Assembly: GCA_960531495.1 (NCBI GenBank)
Contig: OY482866.1
Span: forward strand, 2,967,201 to 3,031,200
Length of the DNA: 64,000 bases
Direction: 5' to 3'
Source: Zeus faber
Taxonomy: Eukaryota > Chordata > Actinopteri > Zeiformes > Zeidae
The stretch's first letter is position 1; the number at the start of each line of letters is the position of its first letter. The notes under the pieces are model-generated. The model did not search any database. It worked only from the letters and a program-made list of their open reading frames with translations, and was not told where the DNA came from. Made by a program: the position numbers and the translations under genes. Positions 1 through 14,244 of the stretch are shown here, piece after piece.

Positions 1-1
1 A

Positions 2-1711
2 TCACCAGGTCGAGACAATATCCACCCAGAGTTTGTTATGCACCAAAGTGAAAGAACATCTCAATGGCTACGCACATTCTTCTCATCATGCTTCCGGAGG
101 TCCAAGCTCCCGAAGACCTGGCGCCGTGCTTCCATCATAGCCTTGCCAAAGCCGAACAAACCCGCCGAAGACCCGAAGTCCTACAGGCCCATATCCCTGC
201 TCTGTGTCCCGTACAAGATTCTGGAGAGGCTGATCCACAGCCGCATTGAGCCAGTGGTGGACCCTCAACTCCCACCGGAACAAGCCGGCTTCCGCAGAGG
301 CAGGTCAACGGTGGACCAGGTAACGCTACTCACCCAGGACATCGAGGACAGCTTCCAAGATAATGAGAAAGCTGGAGTAGTATTCCTGGACCTGACAGCC
401 GCTTATGACACCGTGTGGCACCGTGGACTACACCTGAAACTGTTGAGAACAATCCCGGACCGGCACATGGTGAGATTTATTATGGAGATGCTATCTAACC
501 ATAGCTTCATCCTACAAACCAGCGATGGCCAGACCAGCAGGCTCAGAAGGCTGAAGAACGGTGTCCCGCAAGGCTCTGTCCTCTCACCAATGTTATTTAA
601 CATCTATATTCACGACCTGCCAGACACAACATCCAAGAAGTACGGCTATGCGGACGACCTGGCCATCATGCTTCGATGCCCAACATGGAACACTATGGAA
701 GAAGGCCTCAACCGAGACATGGGCATCCTGGCAGACTACCTCCAGAAGTGGCACCTTCAGCTCAGCATGGGCAAAACAGTGTCTGCAGCTTACCACCTCT
801 ACAACCGGGAGGCAAGAAGGGAACTGGACGTGCATGTTGGCAACATCCGCCTGGAGTTCCAGCAAGCCCCCAAGTACCTCGGCGTATGCTTGGACCGGAC
901 GCTGTCCTACAAGCAGCACCTGGATGAAGTGAAGGCCAAGACAACCGCAAGGGTCTCGCTCATCCGCCGCCTTGCAGGCTCGACTTGGGGAGCTTCCCCC
1001 CAGACCCTACGCATATCCACGCAAGCCCTGGTCCTACCCGTAGCGGAATACTGTGCCCCTGCCTGGAGCAGAAGTCCACATGCGAACAAGGTGGATACTG
1101 TCATCAACAGCGCCCTCCGGATAGTAACTGGTTGTCTGAAACCCACCCCTGTGTCCTACCTGCCAGTCCTAGCTGGTATCGCCCCACCCAGTCTCCGACG
1201 GGAAGCAGCTACCCTCGCCCTGGCAAGGAAAGCCCAGAAGAACGACTGGCACATCCTACACAAAGCCACAACAACACCGGCACCACCATGCAGGCTCAAG
1301 TCTCGCCATCCCTACAACAAGGCAGCACAAGAGATGCTACAGTCGATCCCTGACGACTTGTCCAAGGACGCCTGGCTGGCAGCATCCTGGAGACAATCGT
1401 GGGAGTCAGCTGCGCCCTCCCGCATCCAACGATACATCCGGGACCCAGGAGGAGGTGTAAAAGGAGAAGACATGCCACGCCACCTATGGACCTCGCTGAA
1501 CCGCCTGCGTACTGGCGTCGGGCGCTTCAAGTCCTCTCTAAAGAAGTGGGGCCTATCCGACAGTGCGTCATGCGAGTGTGGCGAACCTGAACAGACTGCC
1601 GAGCACATAATCACCAGCTGCCCCCTATACAGCCCACCCTCAGAAGCTGGCCTTTTTCACCTAGGACTGGAGACGAGGGCGTGGCTATATGACACTGAGT
1701 TGGCCATCTGA
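2..1711 (+). CDS. 5'-truncated non-LTR (LINE) reverse transcriptase
   Basis: This is an uninterrupted reading frame already open at the window edge, so the first ATG at 38 is probably internal. It encodes the reverse transcriptase part of a LINE ORF2, which copies element RNA at a nicked target. Visible are the fingers motif [10 protein letters not shown], motif [13 protein letters not shown] near 383-418, a [10 protein letters not shown] block, the catalytic YADD at 647-658, and a C-terminal Cys-His cluster ([17 protein letters not shown], about 1570-1620). The endonuclease must lie upstream of the window. The element ends just after the stop in a short GAAGAAG-type tail near 1733, where it abuts an antisense LINE. 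It resembles the jockey/CR1-type group, but I cannot assign the clade. The intact frame suggests a fairly young copy. Confidence 0.85.
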   Translation, partial: SPGRDNIHPEFVMHQSERTSQWLRTFFSSCFRRSKLPKTWRRASIIALPKPNKPAEDPKSYRPISLLCVPYKILERLIHSRIEPVVDPQLPPEQAGFRRGRSTVDQVTLLTQDIEDSFQDNEKAGVVFLDLTAAYDTVWHRGLHLKLLRTIPDRHMVRFIMEMLSNHSFILQTSDGQTSRLRRLKNGVPQGSVLSPMLFNIYIHDLPDTTSKKYGYADDLAIMLRCPTWNTMEEGLNRDMGILADYLQKWHLQLSMGKTVSAAYHLYNREARRELDVHVGNIRLEFQQAPKYLGVCLDRTLSYKQHLDEVKAKTTARVSLIRRLAGSTWGASPQTLRISTQALVLPVAEYCAPAWSRSPHANKVDTVINSALRIVTGCLKPTPVSYLPVLAGIAPPSLRREAATLALARKAQKNDWHILHKATTTPAPPCRLKSRHPYNKAAQEMLQSIPDDLSKDAWLAASWRQSWESAAPSRIQRYIRDPGGGVKGEDMPRHLWTSLNRLRTGVGRFKSSLKKWGLSDSASCECGEPEQTAEHIITSCPLYSPPSEAGLFHLGLETRAWLYDTELAI

Positions 1712-1733
1712 TGATATACGAAAGAAGAAGAAG

Positions 1734-3434
1734 TCCCATTAATCACCAACGGCGCGTGAGTCCTCGATTGTAATCCTCGCCTAAAGTCCACAATCAGCTC
1801 CTTACTTTTGCTGACGTTCAGGTGTAGGCTGTTGTCCTGGCGCCAGAGTGACAGGTCAGCCACCTGGTAGGCCTTCTCGTCGCAGTCGGTGATCAGGCCC
1901 ACGACAACGGTATCGTCAGCAAACTTGATGATGGTGTTGGAGCTGGACCTGGCCACACAGTCATGTGTGTACAGGGAGTACAGTAGGGGGCTGAGGACGC
2001 AACCCTGGGGGGATCCTGTATTCAGGGTGAGGGAGCTGGACATGTGCTTCCCCACCCTAACCACCTGGGGCCAGGCTGTGAGGAAGTCCAGGATCCAGGC
2101 ACACAGCGAAGTATTCAGTCCGAGCTCCTTTAGCTTGACAGCCAGTCTGGTGGGGACAATGGTGTTGAAAGCTGAACTGTAATCGATGAACAGCATTCTC
2201 ACATAGGCCCCCTTCCGGCCATCCAGGTGCGTGAGCGTGGTGTGCAGTACCTGGGAGACTGCATCATCCGTGGATCTGTTCTGCCAGTACACAAACTGCA
2301 ACGGGACAAAGGTGCAGGGGAGGGAGGCATAGATATAATCCTTAATCAGCCTCTCGAAACACTTCATGACCACGGTAGTCATTCAGACAGGCAGGAGAGG
2401 CGATCTTCAGGACAGGAACGACGGTGGACCTCTTGAAGCCGGACGGGACCACTGATTCAGCCAGGGAGATGTTGAAAATTGTAGTGAACACCGGAGCTAG
2501 CTGGTTAGCACAGGTTTTCAGTACTCGCCCAGATATGCCGTCTGGGCCCACAGCTTTCCTGGTGTTTACCCACCCCAGAGCGTTCCTGACCTCGTGCACG
2601 GACACAGAGTGCGCACTCATCCCCAGCCGTAGTCCACACTCGTGGCTGGGGAGGAGCTGCTCTTGTAGTTTGTTATAGTCCGCAGCCCCTCCCACAAGCA
2701 TCTGGTGTCCCCCCGCTCCATCTGTAGCTCCACAGTCTCACTGTACGCCCATTTAGCATCCTTCACTGCCCTCCGCAGATTGTAGGACACTGCTTTGTAA
2801 TTGTCCATATTTCCGGATACAAGACCGTTGTTGTAAGCGGCTGTGCGAGCATTCAGAGCGCAGCGGATGGATTTATCAACCCACGGATTCTGGCTTGGAA
2901 ATATCCAAACTTTCACCGTGGGAATGATGCTATCTGCTAACGTAGCCACAAAACTCACTGCTACCTCCGCAAACTCGCTGACCTCACTTGCACTTGATTG
3001 GAACATGTCCCAGTCTACGTCAACGAGTGTGTCCTGAAGCGCAGCCTCTGATTGGTCCGTTCACTGCTTCACTTCCCTCGTCACCACCAGTTCTCAAAAT
3101 CAAACGGGAACCAGCCAGATCGTGGCGTGGTCAGATTTCCCGAAAGTAGGGAGCGAGACAGTCTTGTATCCATTCTTGTACAGTTTGTAGCAGTGGTCCA
3201 AAGTTCTATCTCCCCTGGTGGCACACGTGATGTGTTGGTGGAAATAAGGCAGAACTTTTTTAAGGTTGGCCCTGTTAAAGTCCCCAGTCACCACCACAGC
3301 TGCGACAGTGCTGTGTCGGTGTCCGCTTGTGGTGGGATATAAACGGCTGAATTCCCGGGGGAGATAAAATGGACAGCATAAGATCCTGCAGACCCCCTCC
3401 CCCCGGACCAGACCGTGCTCTAGCATGCCCACCT
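1734..3434 (-). pseudogene. Rex1/CR1-like LINE ORF2 remnant (endonuclease + RT)
   Basis: This is a minus-strand LINE polyprotein in several frames. The C-terminal half of an APE-type endonuclease (VTGDFNRANL and GKSDHATIWLVP) lies at about 3390-3100. A linker follows at 3006-2617, then RT fingers (VNTRKAVGPDGI) at about 2600-2500. The RT core at 2382-1734 has motif [25 protein letters not shown] and FADD near 1923-1912. At least three frame changes make it a pseudogene. The frame stops abruptly after the APLVING segment, exactly where the plus-strand LINE tail begins, so the rest may lie upstream of position 1. The 5' side is cut at the SINE duplication. The Rex1-like label rests on the style of the RT motifs. 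Confidence 0.75.
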
Positions 3435-3440
3435 GGTGGC

Positions 3441-3864
3441 ACGGTGGCGCAGTGCATTGCACTGCTGCCTCACAGCAAGAAGGTCCTGGGTTCGATTCCC
3501 GCCTGGGGCGCTGTTGGCACTGTGCTCTGGTGGGTTATCTCCCAAATAGGAGCCTTTCTGTGTGGAGTTTGCATGTTCTCACATGGGGTTTCCTCCAACT
3601 CACGTAAGGACCCCCCTCAAAAACATGCACACATCATCGTCTGACCAGCGATGGACACTTATCACCTGGTCCCCGGGCGCGTCCACGTATGCTGCCCACT
3701 GCTCCTGGCTGTGGCCCCGGAGGAAGGACAGGCCAGGATGGGTTAAATGCAGAGGAACCATTTCACCGGCCACCATCCAAAGCATGTGCGTGTGTGTGTG
3801 CAAGCATGTGTTGGAGTGTGGTGTGTTGTGTGACAAATAAACACTGTTTCTGTTTTTCTCCCGT
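3441..3864 (+). mobile_element. tRNA-derived SINE (V-SINE/DANA-like) with 10-bp target duplication
   Basis: Pol III promoter boxes are present: a box A-like TGGCGCAGTGC at 3445-3455 and box B GGTTCGATTCC at 3489-3499. The core TGTGTGGAGTTTGCATGTTC is typical of this fish SINE group. The body ends with GACAAATAAACA near 3830. The 10-mer ACCTGGTGGC at 3431-3440 is repeated at 3865-3874, a perfect target-site duplication. A second, partial relative lies at about 17860-18045 on the minus strand. Confidence 0.8.
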
Positions 3865-3874
3865 ACCTGGTGGC

Positions 3875-4530
3875 GGCCAACCTACAGCAATCAGCCACGG
3901 GCCCAGAGTACTCTGCCATGCGCCTCCGCAGCTCCGCGCCCCCATCAGGCCCCTGCTCAGCCCCCAACCGCCGAGCATGCGGACCACAGAACAGAGGGCG
4001 GCAGATGACACCCCCACCCACAGCCCGACCCCCCACTGAGAGCACCAGAGGCCAGATCGGCCCCCACCGAAGGAGGCCACATGGTGAGCCCCGCGCCGAG
4101 TACAGCCAGCCAGGTTCAGGACCCTGGTTGACAGGACCCCTCCACGGGTTGCAGAAGGACACACAAGCCCAGCCACCCTGCCCAAGAGGTTGGCAACCCC
4201 AGCAGCGCACCGACCCACCGACCACGGGGCCGAGACCCGAACCAGCGACCCACACCACCCGCCCCCAACCCGAGCCCCAGAACCCACAACCACGCCCCAA
4301 AGCAACACACGGACGCCAGCTGCGTTGCCAGCTGCCAGCTGCAGCTACGCCCCCTGTTTTTGGAAATTGCCAATATTTTTTCCATTGAGATGTAATCTAT
4401 TAATAACTTCAACCATTGGGATGTGGTGAGATTATCTCTATTTTTCCAATTGAGTAATACTGTTTTCTTGGCAATTGTTTAAGCGATCAAAATGGGTTGG
4501 TGGTGTGTGAATGATTCAGAATGCTGCAGT
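3875..4530. other. Non-coding GC-rich block, possible LINE 3' UTR
   Basis: On the minus strand this is G-rich and lies directly downstream of the L1-like ORF2 end at 4532, so it may be that element's 3' UTR. The long overlapping open frames on both strands are a composition effect; none shows recognisable motifs. Confidence 0.35.
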
Positions 4531-4531
4531 T

Positions 4532-4798
4532 TCAGTGGTGGGTCGACTGAGGAGAGGTCACCAAGAAGACATATAGACGGGACACTGGAATGCTGCGACC
4601 CAGAAGGGTTGATAGCTTCTTGCTGATGTTGGTCCAGAATGCTAGGATAGGTGGGCAGAGCCAGAAGGCATGAAAGTAGTCATCTCTGGAATAATGGGAA
4701 CAGTGAGAGCAAATGTCTTCATCCACAAAACCCATTTTGAACATTTTGTGTTCCATGTTATGAGCTCTGTGCAAGATCTTATATTGGATTAGTTGCAT
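4532..4798 (-). pseudogene. L1-like ORF2 C-terminal fragment
   Basis: An 88-residue minus-strand frame has the hallmark end of L1/Tx1-type ORF2: LIQYKILHRAH, then a Cys-His cluster (CSHCSHYSRDDYFHAFWLC), then FWTNISKKL. Endonuclease and RT are missing between here and the ORF1 remnant at 5.5-6.1 kb, so the element has a large internal deletion. Confidence 0.7.
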
Positions 4799-4799
4799 T

Positions 4800-5555
4800 T
4801 AGAAAAGGTATTGTTGCAAATATGCTTCCACGGGTTGATATCGGTGAGAACAGCAAGGTCTCTTTCCCATTCCATTGTAGGTAATGATAAAGTGTCATCT
4901 GCTTTTATTTTCTGTTTTTAATGGGTGTCATTGAAGTTAGTTAGGGTGTGATGGCACAGTGCATCCAAGGCAATAGCTATACTACTGTTCCCATGCTTTC
5001 CCATAGATAAGTCTGGGATTTCCTCCTTTACATTCCTTTTCACTGTCATAGTATTGCAGGAAGTTTGTAGGGATACATAACTACACAAACAAATGACAAG
5101 TAGACAAAGATAAACATAGAACATCGCCGGATTAGACATACATAAAGTGAGAGACAGAATAGAGTGAGAGTGATAGGAGAAGTGAGGAGAGTGGGATTAG
5201 GGAGGTGAGACGATAAGAGAAGTAGGGAGGGGGAATTAGGAGGGTGAGATGAGAGTAAGTGATATTTTAAATCTTGACATTGATAGCATGCCTATTTCTA
5301 CATCTTGCAGTTAAAATAACCAGAATTACAAGAATAGATACATAATGATCAAAATAACCAGGGTGTGGTGGAGGAGTCTCGGTATAATAGACCGTCGATA
5401 TATAGTTTATCAACAACATTGATACGTGTTTACCCTTCTGCCGGTTCTCCTTCAGGATGGGGAACAGCACCTTCCTTCTGTCAGTCGTTGATCTCCCGGG
5501 GGAATTGATCGTTCATACCCAGCGTGGTTCCTTTTAGTTCCCGTCCTTTGCTTTT
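4800..5555. other. No recognisable gene; remains of deleted L1 interior
   Basis: AT-rich stretch between the L1-like ORF2 end and the ORF1 remnant. A GAG/GTGAGA-rich purine stretch lies at 5150-5260. No convincing protein similarity was seen in any frame. Confidence 0.3.
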
Positions 5556-5559
5556 AAAC

Positions 5560-6060
5560 AGCTCCTTGTGCTTGAAGTGTTCAAACTTGGCAATGATGGA
5601 GCAGGGACGGTTTCATCCATGTGGTGTCACAGTCGATGAACCCGGCGGAAGGCTTCACGGTGTCCGTCAGGAGTTTCAGGGCGGTGCAAAGAAAGTGTTT
5701 CACCATATTTTCTGGGGATTGGGTGTTGTTCTTTGGGATCCCAGAAAAGATGAAGTTGTCCCACATACTGTACTTCTGGATTGTATATCCAGGATAGTCT
5801 TTTCATTATTTTCATACTTCGCAGAGGTTTTTAAATCCGCTTAGTCTTTTTGCATCTTGCCGACCGTGCGGTGCAGAAAATCAAGGCTGGCTTTGATCTC
5901 GGTAATGTCTCGGAGAAGTGGACCAATCATGTCCAGCTTCTTGTTAATCTCATCCAAGACACTCATCACTACAACACCCGGTAGGAGATCGTCTGTGTCC
6001 ATTGCTGAGTCGGGTCTTCTTCCTTTTCGCGGGATTATTGCGGTCCTGGTTGTCTTCCAT
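5560..6060 (-). pseudogene. Decayed L1-like ORF1
   Basis: The likely start is ATG at 6060 (MEDNQDRNNPAKRKKTRLSN), a basic N-terminus. A frameshifted RNA-binding-like segment follows (LIFSGIPKNNTQSPENM near 5760-5710, then VHRL near 5640). This matches the order expected for a fish L1 ORF1 nucleic-acid-binding protein. Upstream at about 6225-6240 the minus strand reads AACATGGCGGCGCCC, typical of a LINE 5' UTR. Together with the fragment at 4532-4798 it marks one internally deleted L1-like element. Confidence 0.55.
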
Positions 6061-6274
6061 CACGTATTTGTTTAAAAAAAAATCTATATAATCCTCAATG
6101 TCCTCCACTTTGGTTTCGCGCAGTGTTTCCTTTTTTATATTTAAATAAATGAATATTATTTGCAATTTGCTTTGTTATCTTGTCTGAGATGGTGCTGCCG
6201 GTGTGTTAGTCAGTGTATCAGGGCGCCGCCATGTTGGATCTCAACTCACTACTCCCTTCTGTCTTCTCGCGAGA

Positions 6275-6366
6275 TCAGAGCATGCTCCCATGGCCTCACA
6301 GTATGCTCCCCTGCCCTCACAGCATGCTCCCTTCACAGCATGCTCCCCTCACAGCATGCTCCCCCG
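6275..6366 (+). repeat. Short tandem repeat of CACAGCATGCTCCC-type units
   Basis: Five imperfect copies of a 14-21 bp unit containing CAGCATGCTCCC (one reads CAGTATGCTCCC) lie between the L1 5' end and the family A retroposon. Confidence 0.8.
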
Positions 6367-6367
6367 T

Positions 6368-7640
<1,273 letters not shown>

Positions 7641-7649
7641 GCTCTTGTC

Positions 7650-8530
7650 ATTCTCCAGGTCATCCACAGGACAGAGTTATTGCAGCAGTTCTTGATGATT
7701 ACCAAACAAGGTATTTATCACAACATTGATATTAAAATCGACTCTCTATCTCTTGTTCCTACCAAGGCTGCAAGGAATCTTGGTGTCATTATTGATGACC
7801 AACTGACATTCTCAGACCATGTTGCCGCCGTCTCCCGGTCCTGCCGCTTCGCACTACTCAACATCCGAAAAGTCAGGCCGTACCTGACCCAATATGCCAC
7901 TCAACTGCTGGTACAAACCTTGGTGATGTCCCGTCTCGACTACTGCAACGCCCTCTTAACAGGCTTGCCGGCCTGTGCGGTGAAGCCACTACAGATGATA
8001 CAGAATGCGGCGGCGCGACTGGTGTTCAACCAGCCAAAGAGGGCACATGTCACTCCGCTGCTCATCAAGCTCCACTGGTTACCTGTAGCCGCCCGCATCA
8101 AGTTCAAGTCTCTTATGCTGGCCTACAGAGTGATTGCTGGGAATGCTCCCGCCTACTTAAATGCTCTTGTAAGAGCACATGTTGCCCCCCGGATGCTGCG
8201 CTCGTCAAATGAGCGTCGCCTGGCTCTGCCGGCCATACAGCCACGGCAATCCAGGCTATTCTCATTTGTAGTTCCACGTTGGTGGAACGAGCTGCCAAAA
8301 ATGACCAGAGCGGGGACCTCCCTCTCTGTCTTTAAGAAGCACCTGAAGACCCAGCTCTTCAGTGAGTACCTCCTGTCCTAATCTACAATTACTTAGCACC
8401 ACCTTGCAGTATTTATTGTTACACCAATGTTGTTGTTACACTAATCTCTGTCGCAATGTAGCTTGAATGTTATTCTTTCTTGTAAGTCGCTTTGGATAAA
8501 AGCGTCTGCTAAATGACTAAATGTAAATGT
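7650..8530 (+). mobile_element. 5'-truncated L2-clade LINE (RT C-terminus and 3' tail)
   Basis: An open frame to 8381 carries the conserved C-terminal region of L2-type ORF2: ARNLGVIIDDQLTF, SRLDYCNALLTGLP, LHWLPVAARIKFK, and the terminal FSFVVPRWWNELP...KTQLFSEYLLS. Only the post-RT domain remains. The exact 5' junction with family A is unclear. The 3' UTR ends with TGTAAGTCGCTTTGGATAAA (8481-8500) followed by AAATG/TAAATG repeats. A copy about 98% identical lies at 48444-49161. The tail is shared with two SINEs. Confidence 0.88.
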
Positions 8531-9290
8531 AAATGTATTTAAAGAATTAATAAAGAGTTGCATTGCACGTTGAGAACTTGAACTCCACTTGCAGACTAAC
8601 TCTGTCCTAGATGCAATGGCATACAAATACTCTGTGTTGTATGCAAATACAAATACAAATACAAATACAAATACTCTGTGCTGACAGCACAGGTAAAAAA
8701 AAAAAAAGAACTATACAGTTATATTATATAACTTTAGAATCTGTATAGTAATATAGTAACTGTATAGTAATATTATAGTAATCTAACAGTTGAATAGAGA
8801 CTTTGCAATATACATTCATTTCCAATTATATGAACACACTCACAGACATAAATAGACACGCACACAAACATGGACAGCTTATACAAACTTCACCATAATT
8901 TTCCCCAGGACAAGCCCACAGTATGAGAGACTAAAAATGTGTCAACAAGGATGGAAAGAGGATGTGGGTCAGATGTCATCGTAGAGCGATAAAGATGACT
9001 CAGCAAATTTTCCTCAATGCCTGCTTTCAGACTCGCTCTGGTAAATACATCAGTGTGATTCACACAGGGCTATGAATAGCCCTCAAGGGGTACATGAAAG
9101 ATCATCGCTTACAGAAGAAAAAATCCAGTTCAAACGTACAGTTCAACAACTCCGAATTACTATTTTGTTGTAAAATGTTGCCTTAAAAAAACATATTACA
9201 TATCCTTTTCCAAAATGGGAATATTATAGTCACACATGTTAGCCTTTTTACATATTATGAGTAACACATATCAAACACATAATGTCACAT
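8531..9290. other. No gene seen; short CAAATA array
   Basis: Intergenic sequence with a small (CAAATA)n run at about 8643-8674 and an A-run near 8696. No coding or structural signal beyond that. Confidence 0.5.
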
Positions 9291-9295
9291 TTTAT

Positions 9296-9367
<72 letters not shown>

Positions 9368-9384
9368 GAGATAGAGAGATAGAG

Positions 9385-9439
<55 letters not shown>

Positions 9440-9508
9440 CAGGGAGATAGATAGAGAGATAGAGAGATAGAGAGATAGATAGATAGATAGATAGATAGAG
9501 AGATAGAG

Positions 9509-9539
<31 letters not shown>

Positions 9540-9556
9540 GAGATAGAGAGATAGAG

Positions 9557-9615
<59 letters not shown>

Positions 9616-9627
9616 CAGGGAGATATG
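9296..9627. repeat. (GATA)n/(GAGA) interrupted microsatellite, about 330 bp
   Basis: Tandem AGAT units with regular AGAG variants and two GACAGGGAGA interruptions (about 9438 and 9614). The 153-residue Tyr-Leu-Ser repeat frame on the minus strand is simply this array translated. Confidence 0.98.
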
Positions 9628-10324
<697 letters not shown>

Positions 10325-10611
10325 ACGTTAGGTTACTGTAGGCGGCAGTGCGTGATCCTTGTTTCTCCAAACAAAACTGTAGATGTATTTATTTTATCTT
10401 CCAACGTTTCTGTAATTGAATGAAAGAAAAAAGCCCCAAGCCTGAGAGAGACTGATTGAGTCCATTGGCTCCAGTGGGCAGTTCTTTTGGTATACTGCAT
10501 ATAAATATAAACCTAAAATAATCATATTTTATTTAAACTAAAATAACGTGATAGAGTTGGAAATCTAGTACGTGCGTGTGCGTGAGGTGTCCGCCGGTAA
10601 GTGTACAGGAC

Positions 10612-11472
10612 TTATCCCAACAACCCGCCACCCAGAAAACCCCAGTGCTCAATGTGTGCTGTTGGTAATTGTAAATGAGGGAGGAAAGGAGAGGAATGCA
10701 ACCAGGAGGGTGCTGGGGTGCACTCCAACAACACCCCCACACCGAGCCACCCACCACCCAGAAAACCCCAGTGCTCAATGTGTGCTGTTGGCAATTGTAA
10801 ATGAGGGAGGAAAGGAGAGGAATGCAACCAGGAGGGTGCTGGGGTGCACTCCAACAACACCCCCACACCGAGCCACCCACCACCCAGAAAACCCCAGTGC
10901 TCAATGTGTGCTGTTGGCAATTGTAAATGAGGGAGGAAAGGAGAGGAATGCAACCAGGAGGGTGCTGGGGTGCACTCCAACAACACCCCCACACCGAGCC
11001 ACCCACCACCCAGAAAACCCCAGTGCTCAATGTGTGCTGTTGGTAATTGTAAATGAGGGAGGAAAGGAGAGGAATGCAACCAGGAGGGTGCTGGGGTGCA
11101 CTCCAACAACACCCCCACACCGAGCCACCCACCACCCAGAAAACCCCAGTGCTCAATGTGTGCTGTTGGTAATTGTAAATGAGGGAGGAAAGGAGAGGAA
11201 TGCAACCAGGAGGGTGCTGGGGTGCACTCCAACAACACCCCCACACCGAGCCACCCACCACCCAGAAAACCCCAGTGCTCAATGTGTGCTGTTGGCAATT
11301 GCAGTTAAAATTGCGGGGTGTGTGAGTGCGAGTCCTTCAGGCCAGTCGAACCCGAATCACTCGCACCCCTCCTGTACCGCAGACCCTGGTCTGGTGGAGT
11401 GTTGTTCGGAGTAGGATTGGTGTGCGAGCGTACGTGTTCGAAGCGAATATGAGTGGGATTAAAATTTAGGGA
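10612..11472 (-). mobile_element. Family A copy with amplified 126-bp tandem repeat
   Basis: The 11290-11472 part is homologous to the reverse complement of 6368-6590. From 11290 down to about 10612 lies a tandem array with an exact 126-bp period; GAAAAC recurs at 10635, 10761, 10887, 11013, 11139 and 11265. Each unit joins the segment equivalent to 6547-6600 to the one equivalent to 7300-7380, so an internal deletion preceded amplification. Because 126 is a multiple of three, open frames of 228-280 codons run through on both strands; they are artefacts. Confidence 0.8.
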
Positions 11473-11474
11473 CT

Positions 11475-12700
<1,226 letters not shown>

Positions 12701-12721
12701 GAGGCAGAATAACACAATGGT

Positions 12722-13450
12722 CACATAACAGCACTAACTGCCAATAACATAACTGTCAAATTTTACAATGATAAAGCTATTGTGGGTCTGATTCAGGATG
12801 AAAAGACTACCTACTGAGAAAGAAAAGACCAGTTTGCTGCATGGTGTGAAGCTAATTCCCTGCTGTTAAAGATCCCAGCATTTCTGTTACACATTTATGA
12901 CTGCCACCAATCTCCCTCTTTGGACAATGATCTTTCTATGGTTTGATCAATAAACAATGAATCATCATGATTCCCCAAGAGGGGGAAAATCTCCAAGAGT
13001 AAAAGAAACAAACAACAACATGTGATGCATGAAATGACCCTGCAGCCCTGAGGCGCATACATACAACCCACCCATAGGCAGGCACAAGACGCACCCACAA
13101 GTGCAGAACCCAGACCATACTCGCCAAGCACAGACCGCAGGTCTGGAGCATCCTTACAGCAGCAGGCTACAGTTCCCTGCAGTTAAACGCTAAGAAAGAT
13201 AAGGAAATAATGGTTGATTTCAGGATTGGTGCTCACACACTGACACATAATTATTGATTGGGGGAGGATAGATGGAGTTTCGGAATACAAATGTCTGCAC
13301 ACAGTAATAGATCGCATCCTGTCATGGGACACTGCCCTTATTTCTAAGAACGATCTACAGAGATTTCACTCTATGGCCAATCTTAGACAACTGAATCTAG
13401 AGTATATAATAAGACAATGATCCTTTTCTATCAATCTTTTGTGGAGGGTG
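12722..13450 (+). pseudogene. Rex1-like LINE RT fragment, interrupted
   Basis: Before the insertion the plus strand encodes the RT catalytic neighbourhood: ITVKFYNDKAIVGLI, where a decayed FADD is expected, then FAAWCEANSLLLK. After the insertion at 12871-13172 it resumes with SLQLNAKKDKEIMVDF and continues in broken frames to about 13450. Stops and frameshifts make it dead. The motif style matches the minus-strand element at 1734-3434. Confidence 0.65.
12871..13172 (-). mobile_element. Family A retroposon, 5'-truncated, with 15-bp target duplication
   Basis: Homologous to the reverse complement of parts of 7080-7620, lacking the (CA)n block. It is flanked by TTCCCTGCTGTTAAA (12856-12870) and TTCCCTGCAGTTAAA (13173-13187), one mismatch in 15. 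The duplicated target lies inside the LINE RT frame. Confidence 0.75.
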
Positions 13451-13459
13451 TTTTAACTT

Positions 13460-13925
13460 TTTGTTTTTGTAAAACTAACTGGGCTCATAGTTTTCCCCTC
13501 AAGCATAGCACTACTGAAAAAGTCGAGAAAAGACATTTGAGTTCATGTGTTTGTTAATGTTCTATCTTCCAAATGTCATCATGTTGCGGTGTGTGCATGA
13601 TGTGATGTGTTTACTATGTGTTGATTTATGTACAGTATGTATGTCTATGTATTATTGTGTTGTCATCTGACCAAAACAATGGAATGGGGAAAAAAGGGGA
13701 CCACACCGTAATCAATCAATCAACCCTGCAATTTGTTCTCATAAGGCAGTGGTTTTCAACTATTAATAGACCTCAAGCATTCCCTGCTTGCAAGTCTTTG
13801 TTCCAGCTTTACAGTGTCACTCCTGATCCAAATAAAGGTGGCACGTTTTCATGTCATATTCAATATATAGGATATGCAAGAGTGACAAAGGCAGGACACA
13901 GACTGGAAGACTGGAACTGAAAACC
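13460..13925. other. No gene recognised
   Basis: AT-rich sequence, probably the LINE 3' UTR followed by single-copy DNA. Confidence 0.35.
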
Positions 13926-13927
13926 CA

Positions 13928-14149
13928 CTGTAATTAACTGTGGTAAAGTTTTTTTGATATTCCGATATTCAACAGACATTCGTCCGAACCTCACAGGGAA
14001 GAGGGGCTGATCGGGTCTTGGATCTGGAATGAGGTGCAGCTTCACAGACGGCGGCAGCGCTGAGAATTGGTCGCTATTTCAATGTCGTATGAGGGAATAC
14101 AAATGGCAAGACTCAATTTAAATAGCTTTTCTGTCATGTGACTTAGAAC
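13928..14149 (+). repeat. Family B interspersed repeat, 5' part
   Basis: Shares GTGGTAAAG, GATATTCAACAGACAT and TTTTCTGTCATGTGACTTA with 58025-58255 (+) and with the reverse complement of 41935-42140. It is split here by a hAT transposon and resumes at 17795-17865. No coding capacity is visible. Confidence 0.8.
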
Positions 14150-14244
14150 CAGTGGTTTTAAGTAATGAAGTTGAGTTATTATATTTCCGTAGACTTTTTC
14201 TTTTACTTCACTACGTTTAGCCCCCAAAAAATAAATTTCCCCTT

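Noticed and set aside
2-1711. Domesticated host RT gene
   Set aside because: Although the frame is open, it has a typical LINE tail and is truncated at the window edge; no sign of host exons or promoter.
3489-3499. tRNA gene at box B sites in SINEs (also 14367-14377 and 53948-53958)
   Set aside because: Only internal promoter boxes are present; acceptor and anticodon stems do not fold, and unrelated SINE bodies follow.
3743-4412. Long GC-rich overlapping frames (up to 185 residues)
   Set aside because: Compositional; low-complexity Gly/Trp/Val and Pro/Arg translations on opposite strands.
10612-11300. CRISPR-like array
   Set aside because: Repeat units are contiguous with no variable spacers, and the DNA is vertebrate.
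10533-11414. Repeat proteins of 228-280 residues on both strands
   Set aside because: A 126-bp tandem repeat (42 codons) keeps several frames open simultaneously; no protein family resemblance.
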